Assembly: GCA_038380435.1 (NCBI GenBank)
Contig: JAWZYU010000006.1
Coordinates: 36,520,501 to 36,584,500, forward strand
From: Ryuthela nishihirai
Taxonomy: Eukaryota > Arthropoda > Arachnida > Araneae > Heptathelidae
Direction: 5' to 3'
DNA length: 64,000 nucleotides
The translations under genes were made by a program, and so were the position numbers. Numbering within the stretch: the stretch's first letter is position 1; each line of letters starts with the position of its first letter. Shown here in pieces: positions 54,031 to 64,000 of this stretch. The notes beneath the pieces were generated by a model, which ran no database searches, had not been told where the DNA came from, and saw only the letters and a program-made list of their open reading frames with translations.

Positions 54031-54790
54031 GGCACTGTCGCTGAATAGTTCCACAGAACTTGACAATGTCCTGAGGGGTTCCTTAGGACTTCACAATACA
54101 GTTCAAGGGGTTTCATAGGGCTTAAATATCATTGAGGGGTCCTACGGTAACCCTCATTTCCATATGACTTGACAATATGGATATATAAATGACGATTCCA
54201 TATGACTTGACAATGTGGTTGAGGGGTTCCGCAGGACTTGACAATGGATTGGGTTGTTTTACCACTGAGCGGCACTTTTTTGCACACCATGGGCTAAATG
54301 GCCAGGTCACATGGACCCCGAAGGCTCAGAGAAGGTTGGGGGAGGGGACCCACTGGAACAGCTGTTGGGAGACAGATGGTAGTCTCCCGTCAAGGCCATC
54401 CAGCGTGTTCTTTAACGTGCACAGGGTATGATTCTCCCGCACACGGGACCACGGCTTAACGTCCCATCCGACGGACGGCGGCCTTTCCAAGCCCATCGGT
54501 GTCCCCTACTGACCGTGGGCAGGGCGGGAAATTTTGCGGAGATCCAGCTGGGACTCGAACCTGGGAACTACAGATTACGAGCCTGGCGCGCTACCGACTG
54601 AGCCACCCCCGCCCAACTTGACAATGTGGTTGAGGTTCAGAGGTTCCTTGGGACTTGACAAGGTCATTGAGGAGTTCCGTAGTCCTTGACAATGTGGTTG
54701 AGGGTTTCCTTAAGACTTGAAAATATAGTTCAGGGGATTCTTTAGGATTTGGCAATATAATTCAGGTGTGTCCTTCGATGTGACAATATT
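54031..54790 (+). repeat. 31-bp minisatellite interrupted by SINE1
   Basis: Units with core ACTTGACAATGTGGTTGAGG followed by GGTTCCGTAGG, at 54031-54246 and 54616-54790. The outer units are diverged. Confidence 0.88.
54247..54615 (-). repeat. SINE1, full length, in minisatellite
   Basis: The 11-bp flank ACTTGACAATG on both sides (54236-54246, 54616-54626) is also the array unit, so the duplication and the tandem repeat cannot be told apart. A short deletion follows GCGGAGAT. Confidence 0.92.
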
Positions 54791-55361
54791 GTTCATTGCA
54801 ATTTTTTTATAAAGAAATAAAAACGAAACAATCGAAAATTTCAGTCTCTTCCCCCTTTCTGGTTACTGATAGCCTGAGAAGCATGCTGATGAAGAACGTT
54901 GGTTGAAAAAAGAACTAGACAAAATTCAAAATATATCATTTAAATTTAAAGTTAATTTCAATAATAATGGCAATATTAGAAGAAAATAAAATAGGATTAC
55001 TTTGACTAAGAGTTAAAGATAATAGACACCCCTTCAACTTCATCCAGATGCGAAATATTTAAATGATTTGGTAAATTTAATCAAGAACTTATTAATGCTA
55101 TATTTAGAAATCAGTGTAATTTATAAGAATGGAAACATGCATATAATGCTTGCATTGTAATAGAAAGACCATATTCTTTTTTATAATCAGGTCAGAGTCA
55201 TCTCCTGTCTGTTAGATGATGCCATACGAAAAAATCAAAATACTGAAAAGCCTAAACTTTTAAAGCAAAAAAAAATTAATAATAACAGATCCTACATTAA
55301 ATCAAACATTCCGAAAAATTCCTTAAGAAACTTTAATATTTGTTAACGAAATGCAAAATGC
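54791..55361. other. Unassigned AT-rich DNA
   Basis: Nothing recognised. Confidence 0.5.
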
Positions 55362-55965
55362 GCTGGGTTTGATTGTATTTTCTCGGAGGGACATATTGAT
55401 ATACACAGTGAGACAGGTCACAAGGACTCCCAAAGGCTCAGAGAATGTTGGTAAAGGGAATTCACTGGACAGTTGTTAGGACACAGATGGTATCCTCCCA
55501 CCAGGCCCATCCAACGTTTTCTTTAACGTGCACAGGGTATATAGCTTTCCTGCACATGGGTTTGGGCGTTTTACCTCTTAGAGGTACGTTTTTGCACACA
55601 ATGAGCGAAATGACCAGGTCACAAAGACCTCGAGGGTTCAGAGAAGTTGAGGGAAGAGGACCCACTGGAACAGCTGTTGGGAGACAGAAGGCATCCTGCC
55701 GTCAACGCCATCCAGCGTGTTCTTTAACGTGCACAGCGTATGGCTCTCACGCACACAGGGCGACGGCTTAACGTCCCATCCAACAAACGATTGCCTTTCC
55801 AAGCCCATCGGTATCCTAACTGACCGTGGGCAGGGCAGGGAGTTTTGCGGAGATAATTCTCAACGCTGACTCAGGCGGAATTCGAACCTGGGATCTGTAG
55901 ATTACGAGCCTGTCTCGCTACCGATTGAGTCACCCTCGTCTCAGGCACATGGGACGACATCTAAA
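55362..55965 (-). repeat. SINE1, outer old copy interrupted by another SINE1
   Basis: The diverged minus copy 55362-55560 resumes briefly at 55945 (GCACATGGGACGAC). The head side is lost. Confidence 0.82.
55561..55944 (-). repeat. SINE1, nested in SINE1
   Basis: Flanked by the 9-bp duplication GCACATGGG (55552-55560, 55945-55953), which is internal SINE1 sequence. Moderately diverged. Confidence 0.9.
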
Positions 55966-56027
55966 ATATATAACATTTAGCAACGGAATATCTAACAACT
56001 AAAAATTGGAGTTTTTTTTTAAACTGA

Positions 56028-56432
56028 GTTGGGGGTTGGCCCAATCAGGAGCGATCCAGGCTCGTAATTTGCAGTTCTCAGGTTCTAGTCCCACCTGGAC
56101 CAGAGTTGATATTTATCTCCTCAAAACTTCCCGCCCAGTCTTCGTCCGATAGGACTCTTAACGTCCGATAGGACGACCTTAAGCCGTGGTACCGTATGCA
56201 GGACAGCCATATCCTGTGCACTTTAAAGAATGGACTGGATGGCCTAGAATTAATGGACGGAAGAAATTACTGGATGGCCTTGACAGGAGGATGACACCTG
56301 TCTCCTAATAGCTATACAAGTGGGTTCCATTTCCCAAGCTGCCTCTTAGTCCTCGGGGTCTTTGTGACCTGGCCATTTAGCCCTTATGTGCAAAACTTGC
56401 TTTTCAGATGTAAAGCAAGTTAACCCAAAGGC
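56028..56432 (+). repeat. SINE1, degraded
   Basis: Decayed head (GGTTGGCCCAATCAGGAGCG) and a body with two short duplications (ACGTCCGATAGGAC; ACTGGATGGCCT). Its tail no longer has clean AACCC repeats. Confidence 0.8.
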
Positions 56433-56494
56433 AGTCAGTTTTGCGTGCTTCCTTCAGCTTAAGTGTATTCAACAGTAGTTAATAATAGGAAAGA

Positions 56495-56884
56495 TTTGGA
56501 TTGGATTGTTTTACCTCTGAGCGGCACTTTTTTGCACACCATGGGCTAAATGGCAAGGCCACAAGGACCCCGAAGTCTCAGAGAAGGTTGGGGGAGGGAA
56601 CCCACTGGAACAGCTGTTGGGAGACAGATGGTAGCCTCCCGTCAAGGCCATCCAGCGTGTTCTTTAACGTGCACAGGGTATGGCTCTCCCGCACACGGGG
56701 CCACGGCTTAACGTCCCATCCGACGTACGGCGGCCTTTCCAAGCCCATCGGTGTTTCCTACTGACCATGGGCAGGGCGGGGAAATTTTGCGGAGATAAAT
56801 CTCAACGCTGACCCAGCTGGGACTCGAACCTAGGAACTACAGGTTACCAGCCTGGCGCGCTACCGACTGAGCTACTCCCGCCCC
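56495..56884 (-). repeat. SINE1, full length
   Basis: An unusually long duplication of about 22 bp, starting CAGTAGTTAATAATAGG, flanks it (56473-56494, 56893-56914), with a few extra bases before the right copy. Confidence 0.93.
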
Positions 56885-56914
56885 TGTCTCAGCAGTAGTT
56901 AATAATAGGAAAGA

Positions 56915-57395
56915 GAACTTGCAAATGTTGTCATATGCGAGTTCATTTCATTGTCAACACTACTCTCTGCTCAAAAGTGCGTTTGGCGTGGTAAATATTT
57001 TCGTGGTAAATTTTTTTTTTGGGGGGGGGGAATAAAATAAACATGATGCCCCAAGCATCATGTTTATTTTCGGAAAGTGAGGATGGGGAACATGACGTCA
57101 GGAATGAAGCCAAAAACGAAGCAACGAGAATTTCACTCGGTTTTTGTCGCTGGTGAGGAGAATCGAATCGCTGTCGAAAACCGTTCCGCTCGAAAAAATA
57201 CTCCGCCATCTCCATGTTGTTTATTTAAACGACAATGATGTCTAATGTTTGTCTCGTGTTAAGTTCAAGTAACTGCAGGTAACCAATGGGGCTGTCTTGT
57301 CACTGTCTCTTCCACTGCATCGGCTCTGAGCTTACAACTTCCACTGTCTCAAAAAAGCATAAATAAGCAAAACGCATAAACAACTTTTAAATATA
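56915..57395. other. Unassigned DNA
   Basis: Apart from the hairpin and the homopolymers, no gene or known repeat is recognised. A 90-residue minus-strand frame at 56943-57215 has no domain features. Confidence 0.45.
57034..57070. repeat. Perfect hairpin, 16-bp arms
   Basis: AAAATAAACATGATGC (57034-57049) and its exact complement (57055-57070) with a 5-base loop, next to a T10G10 homopolymer junction at 57011-57030. Confidence 0.9.
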
Positions 57396-57599
57396 AAAAA
57401 ATACTACCTCAAGCAGCTGCTTGCCACAGAGGTCTGACAGGAGCCTGTCAGTTTATATGCCAAAGTATAAGATACAAGAGGATGGCAGGACCTCAGCAGA
57501 AAAACGACACACACATCCATGCCTTATCCGGGACTCGAACCAAGGTACCTAAGATCAGTAGCCAAACGTGCTAACCACTCGGACAAGGGACGGCCAATT
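57396..57599 (-). repeat. SINE2, full length
   Basis: Flanked by the 11-bp duplication TTTTAAATATA (57385-57395, 57600-57610). Confidence 0.93.
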
Positions 57600-57789
57600 T
57601 TTTAAATATATATAGTTTAAAATTGAAAATTGAAAACTGCATTGTTGTGAGGAAAAAAAGATTAATAAAGAAAATTAAGTCTAAAGTCTAGTAAGTATTA
57701 AGTTTTAAGTCGGTTAGTAGAAAATTTAGATCTTATACTAACCAGTGCTGCGTTTAATACGATAATTATAGTGTTTGAAGATTTATACT

Positions 57790-57935
57790 GGGTTATTAAG
57801 CCTCTGAGCGGCGGTATTTTTACACAAGGGGCTAAATTGTACGGCCACAGGAATGCCAAAGGCTAAGGGTTGGGTAGGAACTCGCACTTTACCATCACGG
57901 AAGGCTTCCGTCTCCTAATAGTCTACAGATGGGAT
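57790..57935 (-). repeat. SINE1, tail-side remnant
   Basis: AGCCTCTGAGCGGCGGTATT to TAATAGTCTACAGATGGGAT; strongly diverged. Confidence 0.65.
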
Positions 57936-57967
57936 CCTTTCTCATGGAGTGTGGACTTTTATTTGCG

Positions 57968-58325
57968 CGCAATGGCTGGGCGTGGCTCAGTCGGTAGCGC
58001 GCCAGGCTCGTAATCTGCAATTCCCACGTTCGAGTCCCAGATGGGCTAGGATGGAGATTTATCTCTATGAAACTCCCATCCTGCCCTCGATCAGTACGGG
58101 ACACCGATGGGCCTGGAAAGCCGGCCGGCCATCTGATGGGATGTTAAGCCGTGGCCATGTGCTGGAGAGCCCTGCCCTGTGCATGTTAAAAAACAAGTTG
58201 GATGGTCATGATGGTCAATCGATCTCCAAACAGCTGTCCAGTGGGTTCCCTTCCCCAACATTTTCTGATCCCTCGGGGTTTTTGTGACCTGTCCCATTGT
58301 GTGCAAAAAAGCGCCAAAAAGGTTT
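57968..58325 (+). repeat. SINE1, diverged, near full length
   Basis: Head GGGCGTGGCTCAGTCGGTAG, B-box area CGTTCGAGTCCC, body to AAAAAAGCGCCAAAAAGG. Confidence 0.87.
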
Positions 58326-58665
58326 AGACCATTGTGTGAAAAAAGTCCCGCTGAAAGATAAAGAACACAGCACACAGTGGCCAGATCAAAAGGACCCCAA
58401 CAGGAGGCAGGAGACCCACTGGTGAGCAAAGAGACAGATGTAAGCATTCCGTCAAGGCCATCTAGTCTTTTGTTTAACGTGCACAAAGTATGGCTCTACT
58501 GAATACGGACCCACGGCGTTACGTACCATTCGACGGACGGCTGCCTTTCGAAGCCCATCGGCATCTCCTAAGGTTAGGGTGGGGGTTTAGGGTTTTTAAA
58601 CCTCAAGATTGGCCCAGGTGGGACTCGAGCCTGGAAATTACAGATTACATGCCAACCCGCCTCAC
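58326..58665 (-). repeat. SINE1, diverged
   Basis: Minus body with deletions (GTCCCGCTGAAAGATAAAGA at the tail) to a decayed head with GGGACTCGAGCCTGG. It sits tail to tail with the previous copy. Confidence 0.82.
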
Positions 58666-59112
58666 AGAAAAGTATGCCACCATCACTGACTCGGAGAGTA
58701 GCGTAACAATAAGATGGCAAAATGCCACAAGCCCAGGGCATCTGGTGGCTCATGCAAAATCCATTTTTGCACTTTGGGACAACGCCAATTTCCCGTTGAG
58801 ACAAATGTCTTTGTGGCAGTGACGACTTTTAACAGACAAACAAGAAAATTTCGTCTCCAACTTCTCCGCTTTTTTCCAAAACGACCCTTATACACTGCTG
58901 GACAAAAGTTGCGTTACAACCCATCTTAAGTCAATAGCAAGTTACATTTGAACCCCTAAAGTTGCATTGAAAATAAATATTATCGAAAAATCTGCCAAAT
59001 TCGTTAAAGATCTTATTGAATTGGATCTTAAATATTGAAAGGTTATGGAAATTGCAAAATTCAACATCAGACTCTGCGCCTTCAGTTATCCTAAACAATA
59101 TTCTTCAAAATT
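58666..59112. other. Unassigned DNA
   Basis: No recognised gene or repeat. Confidence 0.5.
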
Positions 59113-59753
59113 GATTTGGGGAGGGGTGGCTCAGTCGGTAGCGCGCCAAGCTTGTAATCTGCAGTTCCCAGATTCGAGTCCCAGCTGAGTCAGCGTTGAG
59201 ATTTATCTCCGCAAAACTCCCCGCTTTGCCCACGGTCAGTAGGCAAAGCGGGGACCTCGGTCTTTAGTTCAACCTGGGTCCACTAATGTTCAAAACTTCC
59301 TGCCCTGCCCTCGGTCAGTTAGAGACACTAATGTCCTCGGTCAGACACTACGGCGTTACGTCCCACTCGGTCAGTAGGCAAAGCGGGGACCTCGGTCAGT
59401 TAGGACACTAATGCCCTCGGTCAGTAGGGGGCACGAATGGAAAGGCCACCGTCCGTCGGTTGGACGTAAAGCCGTGGCCCCGTGTGCAGGAGAGCCATAC
59501 CCTGTGCACGTTAAAGAACACGCTGGATGGCCTTGACAGGAAGCTACCATCTGTCTCCCAACAGCTGTTCTAATTGGTCCCCTCCCCCAACCTTCTCTGA
59601 GCGTTCGGGGTCCATGTGACCTGGTCATTTAGCCCATTGTGTGCAAAAAATGCCTCTCAGAGGTAAATCAACCCAACTCGGGGTCATTGTGACCTGTCCA
59701 TTTAGCCCATTGTGTGCAACAAAGTGTCGTTCAGAGGTAAAACAACCCAACTC
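59113..59753 (+). repeat. SINE1 with internal amplification
   Basis: A normal head and tail, but the GGTCAGTAGG block is expanded into several imperfect copies between about 59230 and 59430, with a small hairpin (59219-59253) and a doubled tail (59640-59753). Confidence 0.87.
59219..59253. repeat. Perfect hairpin inside SINE1, 12-bp arms
   Basis: CCCCGCTTTGCC (59219-59230) and GGCAAAGCGGGG (59242-59253). Other SINE1 copies have only the left arm, followed by GGGGACACCGATGGG. Confidence 0.9.
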
Positions 59754-59850
59754 AAAATTGATTTAAACTGAGAGAATTATTATTCAAACTTCTAAACTAA
59801 ATTAATATCACGCTTTTACTTACGAAGCATTATTTTATAAATTACACAGC

Positions 59851-60240
59851 AGTTGGGTTGGGTTGTTTTACCTCTGAGCGGCACTTTTTTGCACACCATG
59901 GGCTAAATGGCCAGGTCACATGGACCCCGAAGACTCAGAGAAGGTTGGGGGAGGGGACCCACTGGAACAGCTGTTAGGAGACAGATGGTAGCCTCCCGTC
60001 AAGGCCATCCAGCGTGTTCTTTAACGTGCACAGGGTATGGCTCTCCCACACAAGGGGCCACGGCTTGAAGTCCCATCCGACGGACGGCGGCCTTTCCAAG
60101 CTCATCGGTGTCCCCTATTGACCGTGGGCAGGGCGGGGAATTTTGGGGAGATAAATCTCAACGCTGACCCAGCTGGGACTCGAACCTGGTAACTACAGAT
60201 TACGAGCCTGGCGCGCTACCGACTGAGCCACCCCCGCCCC
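59851..60240 (-). repeat. SINE1, full length
   Basis: Flanked by the 11-bp duplication AATTACACAGC (59840-59850, 60241-60251). Confidence 0.95.
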
Positions 60241-60251
60241 AATTACACAGC

Positions 60252-60867
60252 TACGAATTTCAGTTCCTATTTACTGAACATGGGTTGTAACCTAACTTTG
60301 GTCGACCAATGTAATCACCTTCATTACTTTTTTCTTAACCATTTATTAGTTCTTTCCATTATAGGGAAACACAGACAAACTTTATAACAAATTATATTAC
60401 GAAACAAATGGAATAATAATGCTTTCTGTAAAGAAAAATACTAGAAATAATTGGTGGTAACTGCGATAAGATCATCAAAAATGCTAAAGACAGATTCATG
60501 AATGAAACACAGAGAATACCTAAAAAAAAGTCGAAGGAAGAATAGTGTTATTTTTAATTGATAAAGAGGTATTAAAATTACTCTTTTAGCAAATAACAAG
60601 GAAACCACAAGATCTACATGGTATAGTGATTAGCGAAACTGACTACTTTAGTAATCATTACTTTGATTAAGTGTTTGTATGTTATTTGAGAAACTGAAAC
60701 TTGCTTCTAAAAATTTCCCTTGTATAGGAAAGTGCCTCTTGTTGTTTTGAAATTCAAATTATTAGTGAGACCTATGAGTCAAACTCGGAACATTTTTCTA
60801 ATATCTAGTACTACTGATAATTTATATTTTGTGTATTAGACTGCAGAATATTATCACGATCGTCTGT
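60252..60867. other. Unassigned AT-rich DNA
   Basis: No recognised gene or repeat. Confidence 0.5.
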
Positions 60868-61252
60868 ATGGATTGGGTTGTTTTACCTCTGAGCGGCACT
60901 TTTCTGCACACCATGGGCTAAATGGCCAGGTCACATGGACTCCGAAGGCTCAGAGAAGGTTGGGGGAAGGGACCCACTGGAATAGCTGTTGGGAGACAGA
61001 TGGTAGCCTCCCGTCAAGACCATCCAGCGTGTTCTTTAACGTGCACAGGTATGGCTCTCCCGTACATGGGGCCACGGCTTAACGTCCCATCCGACGGACG
61101 GCGGCCTTTCCAAGCCCATTGGTGTCCCCTACTGACCGTGAGAAGGGCAGAGAATTTTTGCGGAGATAAATCTCAACGCTGACCCAGCTGGGACTCGAAC
61201 CTGAGAACTACAGACTACGAGCCTGGGGCGCTACCGACTAAGCCACCCCATC
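60868..61252 (-). repeat. SINE1, full length
   Basis: Tail GGATTGGGTTGTTTTACC to head AGCCACCCC. A short flank match TCTGTA is present on both sides. Confidence 0.92.
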
Positions 61253-61418
61253 TGTAGGGAATTTTAGAAAATGTATTCTCTTGTCTTACGTTACATATGC
61301 TGAAAAGAAAATAAATTGATAGACGATGCATTGTCATAAATAGTAATTATAGACGGCAAACGAAAATATTCGAGAATTTCAATGTTATGTCAATGAGAAT
61401 CTAACTTCGATTAGATTA

Positions 61419-61790
61419 TTGGGTTGTTTTAGCTCTTAGCGGCACTTTTTTCCACATAATGGGCTAAATGGCCAGGTCACAAGGATCCCGAAGACTTAGA
61501 GGACGTTGGTGAAGGGAACCCACTGGAAAGCTGTTGGGAGACAGATGGTCAGCCTCTTGTTAAGGCCATCCAGCGTGTTCTTTAACATGCACGGATATGG
61601 CTCTCCCGCACACGGGGTCACGTCTTAACGTTCCATCCGACGGACATCAGCCTTTCCAAGCCCATCGGTGTTTCCTGCTGACCGTGGGCAAGGAAGGAAA
61701 TTTTGTGAAGAAAAATCTCAAAGCTGGCGCAGCTGGGGCTCGAACCTGGGAATTGCAGATTACGAGCCTGGCGCGCTACCGACTGAGCAT
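61419..61790 (-). repeat. SINE1, diverged, near full length
   Basis: TTGGGTTGTTTTAGCTC to GCGCTACCGACTGAGCAT; the outermost head is lost. Confidence 0.88.
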
Positions 61791-61907
61791 ATTGAGCAAC
61801 CTTCCTCAGAACCTTCCCCAGAATCTCCTATTCATTATTTTTCAGACAATATTATTAAATAGCTTTTGCACTTTACATTCAAACAGATTGCTGTAAAATC
61901 TGCCAGA

Positions 61908-61985
61908 AGACGCTGGATACTAGGCCGCTGGATACCGCATCCGCCAGCATTAGGACGCTGGATACCGCGTCCTCCAGCATTTAGA
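61908..61985 (+). repeat. Short ~33-bp tandem repeat
   Basis: GACGCTGGATACCGCGTCC-like units with CCAGCATTAG spacers, about 2.5 copies. Each unit contains a small inverted repeat (GGACGC/GCGTCC). Confidence 0.75.
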
Positions 61986-62427
61986 TTCAGTCCTCAAATA
62001 GATATCTATGTTCTGGACATCAGGTTTAGAACAGTACAGTGATTTAAAGTAGAATATTATTAATTTGAATCCACAAGCAGTGGAAGCGTTTGAACTTAAC
62101 TCCTTCACTAAATTATGAAACTAATTATGAGGAAACTCAGAGGAATCAGTTTTATTAACAGCCTTAATATTAAAATTCATACTTTTGCACTTAGATGGCA
62201 GTCAGTCTTCAAAATAGGAATTCAGAACGGGAACAGTTAATAGTTCCGATTCCTGTTCCCGTTCTGACGAATTTAATAAATTCGTTTCTCTTGTGGATAT
62301 GAGATGCTTATTAGCTTTGAGAACGGACGCAATTAACTTTGTAATAGCTACGAGAATGCGTTTTCCCATAAGCTTTCAGCTGTTTATATAGGAAGAGAAG
62401 GTAGAGTCCGACTCCTAGCAGAGGTTC
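61986..62427. other. Unassigned DNA with hairpin
   Basis: Contains a perfect 15-bp-arm hairpin (62222-62236 and 62253-62267, TCAGAACGGGAACAG and complement). No gene. Confidence 0.55.
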
Positions 62428-62486
62428 AGTTGGGTTGTTTAACCTCTGAGCGGCACTCTTTTTGCACGCATTCAGCTAAATATGCA
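62428..62486 (-). repeat. SINE1 tail fragment
   Basis: AGTTGGGTTGTTTAACCTC to GCATTCAGCTAAAT; truncated after about 60 bases. Confidence 0.75.
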
Positions 62487-62748
62487 TTTAATGAGAAAAT
62501 GTAACTGAAGATAAATTAAAGATCACAATCAAATCTATTTAAACTCGATTTTTTTAACATTATTGTTCAGTATTGGAGAATTATAGAAGCTGAAATATTT
62601 AATAAGTTATTTTATAAAAAAAAATCGGTAATTTTCTGATATTGAAATAATCATTAGACAAACTTCTAAAAGTATTTTTAATGCATTAAATAGTGTTAAA
62701 CTACACTTATCAATCAAGGTTTAATTCCTTTCTGAAGTAATTTCTTGC

Positions 62749-62946
62749 CGTCCCATGGCCGAGTGGTTAGCGCGCTTGGCTACTGATCTAAGGGACCTGG
62801 GTTCGAGCCCCGGGTTAAGGCTTCGATGTGTGTGTCGTTTTTCTGCTGAGGTCATGCCATTCTCTCACATCTTTTACTCTGGCATATAAACTGACGGGCT
62901 CCTGTCAGACCTCTGTGTCAAGCATCTGCTTGAGGGGGTATATTAT
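62749..62946 (+). repeat. SINE2, plus orientation
   Basis: Complete tRNA-like head (TGGCCGAGTGGTTAGCGCGC, GGTTCGAGCCCC), body GTCGTTTTTCTGCTGAGGTC and 3' end GCTTGAGGGGGTA. It is the only plus-strand copy and useful as a reference for the family. Confidence 0.93.
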
Positions 62947-63344
62947 ATAGTAATGACTCATCACTGTCCTGAAATATCTTAGCTTCCAAACTTTAGAAAT
63001 AGTATATAAATATTGTAATTGAAATATATTTGATTACTATCATTATCTTCGATCATTTTTTCCGATTAAATATGTATTTTACAAATTATAGAGCTTCGAA
63101 GTTAAATTGTCTAATTTTCCGATAGGGCAATATCTACCAATTTTAATTATTATTACTATAATAAACCGACAGTGGCCATTATTTTTATGCGTATGGTGAA
63201 ATAACATTTAAGGAGCTATATTTGTAGAATTCCGTAATTCCTTTCCGGTAAAGCACTTCCGAAATTAAGTTGGCAAGCATCTACGAATTACAGTCACAAA
63301 CTACAGTCACAACAACACTTAGCTATAGAGCCGGTGTTACAACT
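62947..63344. other. Unassigned AT-rich DNA
   Basis: Nothing recognised. Confidence 0.5.
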
Positions 63345-63427
63345 AAGACATATCAATAACATAATAATATCAATAACATAAACATAATAATATCATATAA
63401 CATAATAATATCAATAACATAAATAAA
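63345..63427 (+). repeat. ATAACATAATAATATCA tandem repeat
   Basis: AT-rich units of about 17-24 bp built from AACATAATAATATCAA. Confidence 0.8.
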
Positions 63428-63692
63428 GTTTTCAGTCTCTATTTCTGTCTCTATTGTTCAATATGACATCAAAGGGCTATTATATCCTCAGGATATGTGT
63501 CTAGAGCCATTATCCATGTCACAAGCATGATTCACTGCATAACATAAGGCTTCTCGATAAGCAAAGCTTCAACACTGAAATTGGGTACCGAGTAATAACT
63601 ATAAACCCGTTTTATAGACGGAACCATGAAATATTTTTAAGAGAAAAGAAGATTGCTTTATAACAACGTTACTGCTGATGTTATAGAGGGTT
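63428..63692. other. Unassigned DNA
   Basis: Nothing recognised. Confidence 0.5.
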
Positions 63693-64000
63693 CTAGGTTG
63701 TTTTACCTCTGAGAGCAGTTTCTTTTTAACACAACGAGCTAATGTCCAAGTTAGAACGATACAAAGGGCTCAGAGAAGGTTGAGGGAACGGGACCCACTA
63801 GGCAACTTGTTAGAAGACAGATGATCATACAGCATGTTCTTTAGCGTGTGCACAGGGTGTGGCTCTCCCGCACACGGATCACAGCTTAACGTCCTATCCG
63901 ATGGACGGCGGCCTTTCCAGACCCATCGCTGTCCTCTACCGACCGAGGGCAGGGCGGGGAAATTTGCGGAAATAGTCTCAACGCTGTCCCAGCTGGGACT
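63693..64000 (-). repeat. SINE1, runs off window end
   Basis: Diverged minus copy from AGGTTGTTTTACCTCTGAG to CCCAGCTGGGACT at the last base. The tRNA head lies beyond the window. Confidence 0.88.

Noticed and set aside
62749..62822. Possible type-II tRNA gene
   Set aside because: The same sequence heads several SINE2 copies with a conserved downstream body and A-rich or GGGGGTA end, so it is a SINE head.

Overview
The window looks like repeat-packed nuclear DNA from an animal, most likely an arthropod and plausibly an arachnid. That guess rests only on the type of repeats: tRNA-derived SINEs, Tc1/mariner, Tigger and hAT elements, a Ty3/gypsy element, and a LINE of Jockey/CR1 type. No bacterial operon, rRNA, CRISPR array or intact host protein-coding gene is visible. 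Most open reading frames are translations of one SINE family, of minisatellites, or of broken transposon genes. The AT-rich background is interrupted by GC-rich SINE copies.

The dominant component is a roughly 385-bp tRNA-derived SINE, called SINE1 here. About 50 full, truncated, nested or rearranged copies lie on both strands and make up roughly a quarter of the window by my estimate. It has a pol III A box and B box, a conserved central body, and a 3' tail of AACCC-type repeats. Many copies carry target-site duplications of 9-22 bp. A second, rarer tRNA-derived SINE of about 200 bp (SINE2) has seven copies.

Layout. 0.5-9.2 kb: a decayed minus-strand Ty3/gypsy element ordered gag, protease, integrase, reverse transcriptase (integrase before RT), interrupted by SINEs and two non-autonomous DNA elements. 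10-14 kb: degraded SINE clusters. 13.7-15.7 kb: 3' half of a minus-strand LINE. 15.9-16.6 kb: 45-bp minisatellite. 17.2-19.1 kb: dead Tigger/pogo transposon. 22.8-23.7 kb: two abutting tandem arrays. 24.6-25.5 and 32.1-32.6 kb: a duplicated segment with different later SINE histories. 27.4-30.5 kb: a 30-bp minisatellite split by two Tc1 elements. 30.6-31.2 kb: a 45-bp minisatellite that appears to have grown out of a SINE1 copy. 36.3-37.2 kb: a hAT-type element inside a SINE. 38.2-46.6 kb: a ~52-bp minisatellite split by a Tc1 element and by a near-complete LINE, which itself contains a solo LTR and a palindromic MITE. 47.6-47.9 kb: the only candidate host promoter/first exon. 48.1-50.3 kb: a foldback element with nested palindromic MITEs. 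52.5-54.8 kb: two more minisatellites. 55-64 kb: more SINEs in AT-rich DNA.

The parts do not form a pathway; they record successive insertions. SINE1 is among the youngest layers because it interrupts the gypsy, Tc1, LINE and minisatellite sequences and other SINE1 copies. A cross-cutting feature is a series of perfect short inverted repeats with small loops. In three cases the ancestral sequence can be inferred, and the pattern resembles replication template switching.
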